Assembly (NCBI RefSeq): GCF_022288805.1
Contig: NZ_JAKOPM010000018.1
Location: forward strand, 1-43,022
DNA length: 43,022 nucleotides
Direction of reading: 5' to 3'
From: Corynebacterium yonathiae
Lineage (GTDB): Bacteria; Actinomycetota; Actinomycetes; Mycobacteriales; Mycobacteriaceae
Shown one piece after another: positions 35,120-43,013 of the stretch. The translations under genes were made by a program, and so were the position numbers. The first letter of the stretch is position 1. Every line of letters begins with the position of its first letter. The notes below the pieces were generated by a model. It was not told where the DNA came from. It made no database searches and saw only the letters and a program-made list of their open reading frames with translations.

Positions 35120-35602
35120 CTAGGCGCGCCAGACGACGGCCGTAGCAACCGCCGCACGCCCCTCCTTACGGCCGGTGAACCCCAGGTGGTCCGTGGTGGT
35201 AGCAGAGACGGACACGGGGGCACCGAGGATTTCACTCAGCACGGCCTCGGCCTCTTCGCGGCGCGGCCCCATCTTTGGGGTCTGGCCGATGAGCTGGGCG
35301 GCGGCGTTGCCGATGATAAAGCCCTCGGATTCGAGCAGCTGGCGGCATTCGCGCAGCAGCTTCGCGCCGGAAACGCCATCGTATTCGGGGCGGCCGACGC
35401 CCACGAAGGAGCCGAGGTCGCCGAGGTGAGAGGCGGACAAAAGGGCGTCGACAAGCGCGTGCGCTACAACGTCCCCATCAGAGTGGCCCTCGCAGCCGTC
35501 CACGTCCTCAAAGAGCAGGCCGGCGATCCAGCAGTCCTTGCCGGCCTCGATTTGGTGGGCGTCGGTAGCGATGCCAACGCGCGGGATAATCGGGTTAGTC
35601 AT
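35120..35602 (-). CDS. ispF: 2-C-methyl-D-erythritol 2,4-cyclodiphosphate synthase IspF
   Basis: A 160-aa trimeric zinc enzyme of the non-mevalonate isoprenoid pathway. It cyclises CDP-ME-2-phosphate to ME-cPP with loss of CMP. The metal site DAHQ (Asp, His near residues 9-11) and the family signature [18 protein letters not shown] (near 38) are intact; the C-terminal [15 protein letters not shown] is standard. The start lies within the last codons of ispD (8-base overlap). IspD and IspF act two steps apart in the same pathway, the intermediate kinase IspE being elsewhere. Confidence 0.96.
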   Translation of the reverse strand: MTNPIIPRVGIATDAHQIEAGKDCWIAGLLFEDVDGCEGHSDGDVVAHALVDALLSASHLGDLGSFVGVGRPEYDGVSGAKLLRECRQLLESEGFIIGNAAAQLIGQTPKMGPRREEAEAVLSEILGAPVSVSATTTDHLGFTGRKEGRAAVATAVVWRA

Positions 35603-36344
35603 GGTTCTCCTCCGTCAGGGCGTGGGCCAGGGTGAGATCGATGGGCGTGGTGATCTTGAAAGCCAGGGTATCGCCCGGCACGGTTGCCACGCGCTCGCCG
35701 TGCCATTCCATGAGGCTGGCGTCATCCGTGGCCGTAAATTCGGGCTGCTGGGCCCAATAGTCCAGGTTGGCCTGGCGCAGCGCAGACAGGCGGAAGGCCT
35801 GCGGGGTTTGCACCGCGCGCAGGCGGGAGCGGTCGGGCGTAGCGACGACAGCATCCCCCGCGATTTCTTTGATGGTATCGGCCACGGGAACCACGGGCAC
35901 GGCCGCGGGGGCGCCTTCCAGCACGCTTTTGGCGACGCCCCGCACCATCGCCGGCGGCGTCAACGCCCGAGCTGCATCATGGATAAGCACCACGGCGTCT
36001 TCGTCCGGGATTGCTTGCAGGCCGGCCCAGACGGAATCGGCGCGCTCGCTGCCGCCGTGAACGAGGCGAATGGGGGCGGCGCTTGCAGCGTCAGTATCGC
36101 CAGTGGCATCGATGCGGCCGATGATGCGCTGGGCCTCGGGCTCCATATCCGGGCTGACCAGGACTATGACTTCATCGACCACACCGGAAGTCAGCAGCAC
36201 GCGCACGGAGCGCTCCAAAAGAGTGCGCCCGCGCAGCTCGACATAGGCCTTAGGGACCTCGGCGCCGAGGCGGGTGCCTTGGCCGGCGGCCGCAATGAGC
36301 GCAATGACGCGCGGGTTAGTCTTCGTCGTCGAAGGAGAGGTCAT
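35595..36344 (-). CDS. ispD: 2-C-methyl-D-erythritol 4-phosphate cytidylyltransferase IspD
   Basis: A 249-aa nucleotidyltransferase that couples CTP and MEP to form CDP-ME. The CTP-binding motif is [19 protein letters not shown] (near residue 15), the second signature [13 protein letters not shown] is near 118, and [10 protein letters not shown] is near 178. The first 29 bases of the gene overlap the end of carD. The overlap lacks a recognisable ribosome site, so initiation probably depends on translation of carD. It overlaps ispF by 8 bases downstream. Confidence 0.95.
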   Translation of the reverse strand: MTSPSTTKTNPRVIALIAAAGQGTRLGAEVPKAYVELRGRTLLERSVRVLLTSGVVDEVIVLVSPDMEPEAQRIIGRIDATGDTDAASAAPIRLVHGGSERADSVWAGLQAIPDEDAVVLIHDAARALTPPAMVRGVAKSVLEGAPAAVPVVPVADTIKEIAGDAVVATPDRSRLRAVQTPQAFRLSALRQANLDYWAQQPEFTATDDASLMEWHGERVATVPGDTLAFKITTPIDLTLAHALTEENHD

Positions 36345-36900
36345 CGAGATCGATGTCGTTGTCGATATCGGTGGTAATGGACTTATCGTCTACCAATCCG
36401 GCGGCGCGGTGGCGCTCGATGGTGGCATCGATTTCTTCCATCATGGTATCGGCCTTCTTCTCATCGACCGGCTTGGCCAGTGCGAGCTCACCCACCAAGA
36501 TGGTGCGGGCCTTGCCCAGCATGCGCTTCTCACCGGCCGAAAGACCACGGTCCTGGTCGCGGCGCCACAGGTCGCGCACAACCTCGGCAACCTTATTAAT
36601 ATCTCCGGACGCCAGACGCTCCTGGTTAGCCTTATAACGGCGGGACCAGTTTCCGGCTTCTTCGACGTCCTCATCGCGCAGCACGGAAAAGACCTTTTCA
36701 AGGCCCTCCTTACCCACGACGTCGCGCACGCCGACGTTATCGGCATTCTTAATGGGCACGCGGACGACTAGGTCGGACTGGTTGATGTGCAGCACCAGGT
36801 ATTCCAGCGTCTCGCCGCCCATCTCGCGGGTCTCGATATCCTCGATGACGGCCGCACCGTGGTGCGGGTAGACGACGACCTCGCCGACCTTATACTCCAT
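36316..36900 (-). CDS. carD: RNA-polymerase-binding transcription factor CarD
   Basis: A 194-aa CarD/CdnL-family protein that binds the RNA polymerase beta subunit and stabilises open promoter complexes, notably at rRNA promoters. The N-terminal RNAP-interaction domain starts [20 protein letters not shown] (about residues 4-23), and the helical DNA-binding domain contains [17 protein letters not shown] (about 90-106). An acidic tail ends the protein. The ATG at 36900 is preferred over a GTG two codons upstream because AAGGAG lies about 6 bases before it. It heads carD-ispD-ispF with extensive overlap. It is essential in mycobacteria. Confidence 0.95.
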   Translation of the reverse strand: MEYKVGEVVVYPHHGAAVIEDIETREMGGETLEYLVLHINQSDLVVRVPIKNADNVGVRDVVGKEGLEKVFSVLRDEDVEEAGNWSRRYKANQERLASGDINKVAEVVRDLWRRDQDRGLSAGEKRMLGKARTILVGELALAKPVDEKKADTMMEEIDATIERHRAAGLVDDKSITTDIDNDIDLDDLSFDDED

Positions 36901-37101
36901 TGCCACTCCTTGTGTTCCCGATTTATCCCGGTTGACTAAGGTCGCTATTTTATCACGCGCGAACGCCCCGCCTGCGGATACCCCCGTATACCCCCACGGT
37001 CTACCCGCCCGGTTTGGTATTAACTGTGTACTTTAATGCGAAAGGGACTAGGCTAAAGCGTTGACAAGCCCTGTGATCGCAATTGATGGAGGATGCTCAA
37101 C
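36901..37101. promoter_or_regulatory. Divergent carD / lipoprotein promoter region
   Basis: For carD a GATAAAAT segment (complement of 36947-36953) is a good -10. ATACCCCC occurs twice 10 bases apart (about 36979-36996), a direct repeat of unknown use. For the lipoprotein a TAGGCT near 37050 may be a -10, and GGAGG at 37088-37092 is its ribosome site. Confidence 0.45.
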
Positions 37102-37680
37102 GTGCAGTCCCTGAAGTCCGCCGCCCGCCGCGGTGCCATTATTTCCGTTACCGCCGTCTCTGCTTTGGCGCTGGCTTCTTGCTCGGCGGGTCAGGTAACC
37201 CAGACCGCTGACAAGGTGGCTGCGGTCGATGGCGCTTCTGCAAGCACGGAAGACAACAAGGTTGCAGTTCGCGATGTCACCATCTTGGTAGAGCCGAACG
37301 GCACCGCTGCCTTGAAGTTCAGCGCCGTAAACCAGGGCTACGACACCGATGTCATCTCCCTGGAGTCCGTCAAGGTCGACGGCCAGCGCGTAGAGATGGA
37401 AAAGGCACAGCCGCTGCACCGCGACCAATCCATCGTTGCGGATTCTCAGAAGAACCTGGAGGCCCATCCTCAGCAGGATTCCGAGAGCGTCCAGTACATC
37501 GCCACCAACCTGAAAAACGATGACTTTGGCTACGCCGGCGACCGCCCGGTTACCTTCGAGTTCTCCAACGGTTCCATCGACGTGGACGCCACCATCGCGG
37601 CCACCCAGATGCAATCTGGCGAGTTCGACCGCGACGTCGAGTCCTCCGAGGGCTACACCTCCGAGGCTCCGAAGAACTAA
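37102..37680 (+). CDS. Secreted lipoprotein of unknown function
   Basis: A 192-aa predicted lipoprotein. The lipobox is LASC with Cys at residue 27 after a typical signal peptide (RRGAIISVTAVSALALAS). The mature part has a beta-rich stretch (VRDVTILVEPNGTAALKFSAVNQGYD) reminiscent of DUF461/copper-chaperone-like immunoglobulin folds but without an evident metal site, then YAGDRPVTFEFSNGSIDVDATI. The GTG at 37102 is preferred because GGAGG lies 9 bases upstream; the ATG at 37093 directly follows that GGAGG and could not use it. A conserved neighbour of carD and radA in corynebacteria, as I recall. A terminator follows. Confidence 0.82.
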   Translation: MQSLKSAARRGAIISVTAVSALALASCSAGQVTQTADKVAAVDGASASTEDNKVAVRDVTILVEPNGTAALKFSAVNQGYDTDVISLESVKVDGQRVEMEKAQPLHRDQSIVADSQKNLEAHPQQDSESVQYIATNLKNDDFGYAGDRPVTFEFSNGSIDVDATIAATQMQSGEFDRDVESSEGYTSEAPKN

Positions 37681-37700
37681 GCCACACTACTTTCCAGCCC

Positions 37701-37740
37701 CGCTCCCAGCCCGTTTCGGACTGGGAGCGTCTGTGTGTTT
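37701..37740 (+). terminator. Terminator of lipoprotein gene
   Basis: CGCTCCCAG (37701-37709) pairs with CTGGGAGCG (37721-37729); inside, CCG and CGG pair around TTT. The following TCTGTGTGTTTT is moderately T-rich. Confidence 0.8.
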
Positions 37741-37746
37741 TAGGCT
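37741..37746 (+). promoter_or_regulatory. -10 hexamer of radA
   Basis: TAGGCT, 7 bases before the radA ATG at 37754, immediately after the terminator tail. Confidence 0.55.
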
Positions 37747-37753
37747 AGAAACC

Positions 37754-39118
37754 ATGGCCAAGAAATCTCGCCCCATCCACACCTGTTCCGAATGCGGCTA
37801 TGTCTCGCCAAAGTGGCTCGGACGGTGCCCAGACTGCGGGTCGTGGGGCACGTTGGAGGAAAAGGCACCGGCGGTGGTGGCGGGACCGGGGGCGTCGGCA
37901 AGCAAGGGCGTAGCACCGGCAAGCCCGGCGCAGCCAATTACCAAGATTGGAGCGCAAGCGACGAAGACGGTGCGCACTGGTATCGGCGAACTAGATCGCG
38001 TGCTGGGCACCGGCATCGTGCCCGGCTCAGTGGTGCTCATGGCCGGCGAACCCGGCGTGGGTAAATCCACGCTACTGCTGGAAGTAGCCTCGCGGTGGGC
38101 ACAGCTCGGCCGCACCGTGCTCTATGCGACGGCCGAGGAATCCGCCGGCCAAGTAAGATCGCGCGCCGAGCGCACCGGCGCGCTGCAGGAAAAGCTGTAC
38201 TTGGCGGCCGAGTCCAACCTGGATGCGGTCTTTGGCCATGTAGATAAGCTCCAGCCCAGCCTCATTATCGTCGATTCGGTACAAACCATGCACGCCGTGG
38301 GCGTGGAAGGCGTATCGGGCGGCGTGGCACAATCACGCGCGGTGACGGCCGCGCTGACCTCGCTGGCGAAGTCCACCGGCATACCGGTGCTGCTGGTGGG
38401 CCATGTCACGAAAGACGGGAACGTGGCCGGGCCGCGCGTGCTCGAGCACCTTGTCGATGTCGTTTTAAACTTCGAAGGCGACCGCCAATCCAGCCTCCGC
38501 ATGCTGCGCGGCATCAAAAACCGCTTTGGCGCCACCGATGAGGTGGGATGCTTTGAGCAGACGGCCGGCGGCATTCGAGAGGTGGCGGATCCCTCGGGGC
38601 TCTTCCTTTCGCACCGAGGCACGACGCCGGATGGTTCGGCGGTCACTGTCGCAATGGACGGCGTGCGGCCGATCCTGGCGGAGGTGCAGGCGCTGACGGT
38701 GGACCCAGTGGCAAAGAACCCGCGGCGCGTGGTTACTGGCCTAGACTCCAACCGCGTACCGATGGTGCTCGCCGTGCTGCAGGCGCGCGCCGGCCAGCGC
38801 ACCAATGATAAAGATGCCTACGTCGCCACGGTCGGCGGCATGCGAATTACGGAAACCGCGACGGATCTGGCCGTCGCGCTGGCGACGTGGTCTTCGTTGC
38901 ATGAGCAGCCACTGCCAGCCAAGACGGTAGTCATTGGCGAGGTGGGCCTGGCCGGCGAGTTGCGGCCGGTGCCAAATGTGGAGCGGCGCTTAATGGAAGC
39001 CGCGCGGCTGGGCTACAAGAACGCCATTGTCCCGCGCGGGGATATCGAGCCAGTCGACGGCATGCGCGTGCACCAAGCCGGGACGCTGGGACAGGCTATC
39101 GCCGCGGTGGCGGGTTAG
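37754..39118 (+). CDS. radA: DNA repair protein RadA
   Basis: A 454-aa RecA-like ATPase that helps extend and resolve recombination intermediates. Domains: a four-cysteine zinc finger (CSECGYVSPKWLGRCPDC, residues 10-27), an ATPase core with Walker A GEPGVGKST (near 100) and Walker B LIIVDSVQT, the RadA-specific KNRFG motif (near 255), and a C-terminal Lon-like domain (VVIGEVGLAGELRPV, near 396). The start at 37754 opens directly into the zinc finger. It converges on the membrane-anchored protein with 3 bases between stop codons. Confidence 0.96.
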   Translation: MAKKSRPIHTCSECGYVSPKWLGRCPDCGSWGTLEEKAPAVVAGPGASASKGVAPASPAQPITKIGAQATKTVRTGIGELDRVLGTGIVPGSVVLMAGEPGVGKSTLLLEVASRWAQLGRTVLYATAEESAGQVRSRAERTGALQEKLYLAAESNLDAVFGHVDKLQPSLIIVDSVQTMHAVGVEGVSGGVAQSRAVTAALTSLAKSTGIPVLLVGHVTKDGNVAGPRVLEHLVDVVLNFEGDRQSSLRMLRGIKNRFGATDEVGCFEQTAGGIREVADPSGLFLSHRGTTPDGSAVTVAMDGVRPILAEVQALTVDPVAKNPRRVVTGLDSNRVPMVLAVLQARAGQRTNDKDAYVATVGGMRITETATDLAVALATWSSLHEQPLPAKTVVIGEVGLAGELRPVPNVERRLMEAARLGYKNAIVPRGDIEPVDGMRVHQAGTLGQAIAAVAG

Positions 39119-39121
39119 CGC

Positions 39122-39820
39122 CTAGCGCAGCGTGAAGTCCTGTGGCGGGGAGGAGTTATCGCCGATGACCGTATGGGCGAAATAGGCACCCGGTTCGGCC
39201 GCGGGGCGGTCGGTGCATTCGCCTGGCTTAGAGGCTTGGCGGGACCATTCGGCCTCGAATTTTATGTCCTTGCCGGCCGGGAAGGTCTGCGAGCCGGTCT
39301 GCACGGAAGCGTAGCAATCCGTATCGGACCACACGCGCTCATTATCGGCCATCTTGTAGACCTCGAAGCGCAGCAGGTTCTTGTCTAGGTCGATTTTGCA
39401 GTCTGCGGCCGTGGGGTTGGTAACCGTCATGAAGAACTTCGGCAGCTCGCCCTCCGGCACGGAGTAGTTCAACATGGAGGTGCGCACCTGGAGGTCCGCG
39501 AGATCACAGGTTTTCTTCGCCGCCTCGGAGCTTGCGGCCGGCGAGCTAGATGGCTCTCTTTCGGCAGACTTGCTTTCCGAGGCCCCCTCGGCCGACGCCT
39601 CCGACTCCGAGGAGACCTCGGAGGTTTCCGGCGCGGCCGAAGATGAGGTCTGCTCCGGTGTAGGCGCGGGTGCGGCGGTATCGGCCGACTTATCACTATT
39701 TCCCCCGAAGGCGGCCACAGCCGCCCAGATCAGCACCACGGCCAACACGAGCACGATGATGAGCGCCGCCACGCGGCGGCGCTTGTAGATCTCTTCAGGT
39801 AGGGGCTTTTTCTGCGTCAC
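39122..39820 (-). CDS. Single-pass membrane-anchored protein with Ser/Glu-rich stalk
   Basis: A 232-aa protein. A basic N-terminus (YKRRR) precedes one membrane helix (VAALIIVLVLAVVLIWAAVA, about residues 17-36), then a low-complexity Ser/Ala/Glu/Pro stalk (about 42-103) and a globular exported domain of about 125 residues. That domain has four cysteines (near 106, 142, 167, 204), likely two disulfides, and segments PKFFMTVTNPTAADC and FEAEWSRQASKPGEC that suggest an immunoglobulin-like fold. The start is GTG with TAAAAT exactly 7 bases upstream. Function unknown; a conserved corynebacterial envelope protein is the best description. Confidence 0.8.
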   Translation of the reverse strand: MTQKKPLPEEIYKRRRVAALIIVLVLAVVLIWAAVAAFGGNSDKSADTAAPAPTPEQTSSSAAPETSEVSSESEASAEGASESKSAEREPSSSPAASSEAAKKTCDLADLQVRTSMLNYSVPEGELPKFFMTVTNPTAADCKIDLDKNLLRFEVYKMADNERVWSDTDCYASVQTGSQTFPAGKDIKFEAEWSRQASKPGECTDRPAAEPGAYFAHTVIGDNSSPPQDFTLR

Positions 39821-39827
39821 GCTGTCA

Positions 39828-39833
39828 ATTTTA
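39828..39833 (-). promoter_or_regulatory. -10 hexamer of membrane-anchored protein gene
   Basis: TAAAAT on the minus strand, 7 bases before the GTG at 39820. Confidence 0.55.
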
Positions 39834-39840
39834 AGCGGTG

Positions 39841-39869
39841 GGCACGGGCCGGTGCGCTAAGCCCGTGCC
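39841..39869 (-). terminator. Hairpin after carbonic anhydrase gene
   Basis: GGCACGGGC (39841-39849) and GCCCGTGCC (39861-39869) form a 9-bp stem with an 11-base loop, 15 bases past the stop. No T-run follows; it also sits near the -35 of the next gene, so it could have a regulatory rather than terminating role. Confidence 0.5.
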
Positions 39870-39884
39870 GCGTGTCTGGCCGGG

Positions 39885-40499
39885 TTATTTCACCCCGAGG
39901 GCCTGCAGGGTCTCTACGCTGGAATCTTCCAGCAGGTAGCGCGCGCCGATAACACCCAAAGCGCCCTCGTCTAGCAGGCGGCGTACGTTGGGCACGCTGG
40001 TGACTAGTTGGGCGACGGTCTGGCGAGTGTGTTCCCGTTCGACGTCGTCAGTCGTGGCTGTCCGGCCCGCCACAAGTGCAGAGGCGGCCACCTTCTCGAT
40101 GATGGGGCGCTGCAGGCCGGTGGGCAGCTCGCCGCCCGACACAAAACTGGTAGCCGCGCCCACCGCACCGCAAGATTGGTGGCCGAGTACCACCAGCAGG
40201 TTGGGCTTTAAGGCGGCGAGGGCATAGTCGAGGGAGGCTAGGACGGCGTCGTCAAGAATGTGGCCTGCGGTGCGGATGACAAAGGCATCGCCGAAGCCGA
40301 TATTGAAGACGTGCTCGATAGGGGCGCGGGAATCGGAGCAGGAAATGACCACCACGCGGGGATCCTGGCCGTGGGTTAGGCCCTCGCGGTTATAAATCTC
40401 GCGCACGTCGACGGTCTTGCCGTCCAATACGCGCTGATTTCCCGCCTGGAGGGCCTCCCATACGGCCTGCGGTTCGTGGGCAATATTACGTAAAGGCAT
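39885..40499 (-). CDS. Beta-class carbonic anhydrase
   Basis: A 204-aa zinc enzyme interconverting CO2 and bicarbonate, supplying bicarbonate to carboxylases. The zinc site and catalytic dyad are intact: CSDSRAP (Cys near residue 55, Asp and Arg next to it) and GHQSCGA (His and Cys near 110-113). The ATG at 40499 is preferred because TAGAAT lies 7 bases upstream; the in-frame ATG at 40508 falls inside that promoter hexamer. The gene is divergent from mutY. C. glutamicum needs its beta-carbonic anhydrase in ambient air, as I recall. Confidence 0.93.
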   Translation of the reverse strand: MPLRNIAHEPQAVWEALQAGNQRVLDGKTVDVREIYNREGLTHGQDPRVVVISCSDSRAPIEHVFNIGFGDAFVIRTAGHILDDAVLASLDYALAALKPNLLVVLGHQSCGAVGAATSFVSGGELPTGLQRPIIEKVAASALVAGRTATTDDVEREHTRQTVAQLVTSVPNVRRLLDEGALGVIGARYLLEDSSVETLQALGVK

Positions 40500-40506
40500 A
40501 GGCCAC

Positions 40507-40512
40507 ATTCTA
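40507..40512 (-). promoter_or_regulatory. -10 hexamer of carbonic anhydrase gene
   Basis: TAGAAT on the minus strand, 7 bases before the ATG at 40499. The divergent mutY has TAGACT (40519-40524), 10 bases before its ATG, so the two promoters lie within 36 bases of each other. Confidence 0.55.
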
Positions 40513-40534
40513 ATGCCTTAGACTATCTCCCACG

Positions 40535-41395
40535 ATGGATTCGCAAGCTCTTCTTTCCTGGTTCGATGCCAATGAACGAGACCTGCCGTGGCGCCGGCCT
40601 GGCACGAGCGCTTGGGGCGTGCTGCTCAGTGAGGTCATGAGCCAGCAGACCCCAGTCGCCCGCGTGGCTCCGGTGTGGGAGGAATGGATGCGGCGCTGGC
40701 CCACCCCGGCAGATTTTGCCCAGGCCACTCGAGCGGAGGTGCTGCGTGCTTGGGGCAAGCTGGGCTACCCACGGCGCGCGCTGCGCCTGTGGGAGTGCGC
40801 GGCCGCCATTGGCGCAGGCGAGGTACCGGCGGACGTCGATGAATTGTTGCGCCTGCCTGGCATTGGGGATTACACCGCGCGCGCTGTGGCCTGTTTTCAC
40901 TTCGGGGTAAACGTACCGGTGGTCGATACCAATGTGCGCCGGGTTTATGCCCGGGCGGAGGATGGCAAATTCTTGGCGCCGCAGCCGTCGAAGCGGGAGC
41001 TGGCGGCCGTGGCAGAGCTTTTGCCGGCCGAGAATGGGCCGCGCTTCTCGGCCGCACTCATGGAGTTGGGCGCGCTGGTATGCACGGCGAAGAATCCCGC
41101 CTGCGAGCAGTGTCCGCTGCGCGAGAGCTGTGCATGGCAGTTGGCGGGTCGGCCGCAGCCGAGTGCGGAGGAGCAGGCGCGGGCGAAAAAGCGGGTACAG
41201 AAGTTTGTCGGCACGGACCGGCAGGTGCGCGGCAAGATTTTGGATGTGCTGCGCGCAGCGGAGGGGCCGGTTCCGCAGTCCGAGATTGATGTGGTCTGGC
41301 CCGATGCGGCACAGCGCTCCCGCGCGTTAGCTTCACTGCTTGCCGACGGCCTCGCCGAACAAAACAACGCCGGCCTATTCCACCTACCCATTTAG
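40535..41395 (+). CDS. mutY: A/G-specific adenine DNA glycosylase MutY
   Basis: A 286-aa base-excision repair enzyme removing adenine opposite 8-oxoguanine. The helix-hairpin-helix is LLRLPGIGDYTARAV (near residue 106), the catalytic Asp lies in PVVDTNVRRV (near 131), the N-terminal SEVMSQQTPVARV carries the catalytic Glu, and the [4Fe-4S] ligands follow the pattern C-x6-C-x2-C-x5-C (CTAKNPACEQCPLRESC, near 180). The C-terminal 8-oxoG-recognition domain is shorter than in E. coli MutY, as in other corynebacteria. The start has no Shine-Dalgarno sequence but a -10 hexamer 10 bases upstream. Confidence 0.94.
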   Translation: MDSQALLSWFDANERDLPWRRPGTSAWGVLLSEVMSQQTPVARVAPVWEEWMRRWPTPADFAQATRAEVLRAWGKLGYPRRALRLWECAAAIGAGEVPADVDELLRLPGIGDYTARAVACFHFGVNVPVVDTNVRRVYARAEDGKFLAPQPSKRELAAVAELLPAENGPRFSAALMELGALVCTAKNPACEQCPLRESCAWQLAGRPQPSAEEQARAKKRVQKFVGTDRQVRGKILDVLRAAEGPVPQSEIDVVWPDAAQRSRALASLLADGLAEQNNAGLFHLPI

Positions 41396-41451
41396 GCGAC
41401 TAATAATGGCCGGCTATATTCGCAGGTCGCGATCCTGTGGGTGTGATCTGT

Positions 41452-41622
41452 CTAACGCCAACGTCCACGGAAATTGAAACCACCGGGCAGATTCACCCAC
41501 ATGCCGCCGCGAGAATTGAAGGTGACCGGTCCTACCTTGGTAGACATCGACGCGCCGGAGCCGGAAACATTGATCCAGCTATTCTTGCCGGTCTTTTTCC
41601 TAGAACGATACTGAAGTCCCAT
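41452..41622 (-). CDS. Small DUF4236 protein
   Basis: A 56-aa protein beginning GLQYRSRKKTGKNSWINVSG and ending in a glycine- and aromatic-rich stretch. The pattern of a basic start, (I/L)N.SGSG.S.S and GP.....RG matches DUF4236 proteins, which are short beta-rich modules of unknown function. The frame is open upstream to 41826, but that extension overlaps the lipase gene and is not family-like. The ATG at 41622 lies 8 bases after TAAAAT; an ATG two codons earlier is too close to that hexamer. It is divergent from the lipase gene with 58 bases between starts. Confidence 0.75.
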   Translation of the reverse strand: MGLQYRSRKKTGKNSWINVSGSGASMSTKVGPVTFNSRGGMWVNLPGGFNFRGRWR

Positions 41623-41630
41623 AGGCATAT

Positions 41631-41636
41631 ATTTTA
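41631..41636 (-). promoter_or_regulatory. -10 hexamer of DUF4236 gene
   Basis: TAAAAT on the minus strand, 8 bases before the ATG at 41622. Confidence 0.5.
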
Positions 41637-41680
41637 GCAATTCCGCCTCCACCGTTCCTACTACCCAGTAGGTTTTTGAT

Positions 41681-42892
41681 ATGGAAAAGATTTGCATCAG
41701 ACTTTTAGCCGTTTGTTCGCTCATCCTCGGTTCCCTGCTAGTTCCACCTGCAGCGCAGGCTGCGGTAACTTCGACCCGTCCATCGCCGCACGTACTCGAC
41801 GGGGCCGGCCGCGGACAAGTATTCACCTAGTACACCACCACGGATGGCGGCCAGTCGATTCAGGCCTCGGCAACGTTGTACGAGCCCAATGCGCCGTGGC
41901 GCGGTAAAGGCGAACGCCCCACCATCATCTTTGCGTCCGACCCCCGCGGCGCTGGCGAGCAATGCGCACCATCGCGGGCAGGCATGGGCCTAGGCTAGGT
42001 GGGGCTCAGCAAGGTCGGCTCCCCCACCATCAATGCTAATTACGAGTACGGCTTCTACATGGGTACTCTCCACCATGGCGCCCGGGTGATCGTCGCGGAT
42101 CTCATCGGCTTGGGCATGCCCGGCCACCACACCTATGTCAATCACATTGAGGAAGCGCACGCCATGCTCGATGCCGCCCGCTCCGGCTTGGAGCTGGCCC
42201 ACGCTCCGAAGGACGCCCCTATCGGCTTTGCGGGCTACTCGCAAGGCGGCGGCGCCTCGCTTGCCGCGGCGGAGTTTGCCGATTCCTATGCACCTGAGCT
42301 CAACGTGGTCGGCACCTACTCCGGCGCCCCGCCGGCTGACCTACCCAAGGTAATGAAAGCTATCGGCGGGTCTTCCATCGTCCACGTGCTGGGATACGCC
42401 ATCAATGGCTTTGCTGAGCGCGACCCTAAGTTCCGCGATGCGGTACTAGAAGAATTCAATCCTCGCGGCATCGACTTCTTGCGTTCGGCGGCCACCAGTT
42501 GTACGGGTGAATCCATCCTCATGTGTGGTTTTAGCAGTACCCGCCAGCTCACCCGCACCGGGGAATCGCTATCCGAGCTGGTAGAGCGCAAGCCCATCTT
42601 CAAAGAAACCTTGCTGCGGCAGAACCAAGGCAAGCACCCGCTGAAGGGGCCGGCCATGATCGCTAGCTCGCCACATGATGACCTCATTCCACACGAGCAG
42701 ATCCGTGCAGCCGCTGGGGCGTATTGCCAGATGGGAGGAACAGTGGTCTTCATAGCCGCACCCGGCACCGCAACGATTCCAGGCGCAGGCGCCGACCACG
42801 CTTTACCGCTGTATATCAACATCCCGGTGGGCTTGAAGTATCTCTTTGACCGCTTCGACGGGAAACCGGCACCATCCAATTGTGCGGGCTAA
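41681..42892 (+). pseudogene. Secreted LIP-family triacylglycerol lipase, two in-frame TAG codons
   Basis: The frame from ATG 41681 encodes a signal peptide (LLAVCSLILGSLLVPPAAQA) and a full secretory lipase of the LIP/PF03583 type, 403 codons to TAA at 42890, but is interrupted by TAG at codon 50 (41828) and codon 106 (41996). Otherwise the frame is uninterrupted. Homology runs through both stops: YEPNAPWRGKGERPTIIFAS before the second, YEYGFYMGTLHHGARVIVAD after it. The catalytic Ser (GYSQGG), Asp (SSPHDDLIP) and His (GADHALPL) are all intact. TAGGTT, 6 bases before the ATG, looks like a promoter. Corynebacteria of the skin use such lipases to release fatty acids from triglycerides. A recent pseudogene is most likely; readthrough or sequencing error cannot be excluded. 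Confidence 0.85.
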
Positions 42893-42952
42893 GGATCCCG
42901 AGCATAAGAAAACTGCACACAAAGAAAACCACCCAGCTTCACAGAAATGAAC

Positions 42953-43013
42953 TGCTCCCCATTAGTTGGACTGAGAAATCAGTTGCCAACAACTAGTGGG
43001 GAGCATTTTCTTT
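42953..43013 (+). terminator. Long nested terminator hairpin after the lipase
   Basis: TGCTCCCCA (42953-42961) pairs with TGGGGAGCA (42997-43005). The stem continues inward with TTAG/CTAG (one GU pair) and TTGG/CCAA, and ends in ACTGA-GAAA-TCAGT (42970-42983) with a GAAA tetraloop. TTTTCTTT follows. It lies about 60 bases after the lipase stop; the last bases of the window hold nothing else. Confidence 0.85.

Noticed and set aside
41999..42892. A separate functional lipase starting with GTG at 41999
   Set aside because: It lacks a signal peptide and ribosome site, and homology continues in frame upstream of the TAG, so it is the 3' part of the interrupted gene.
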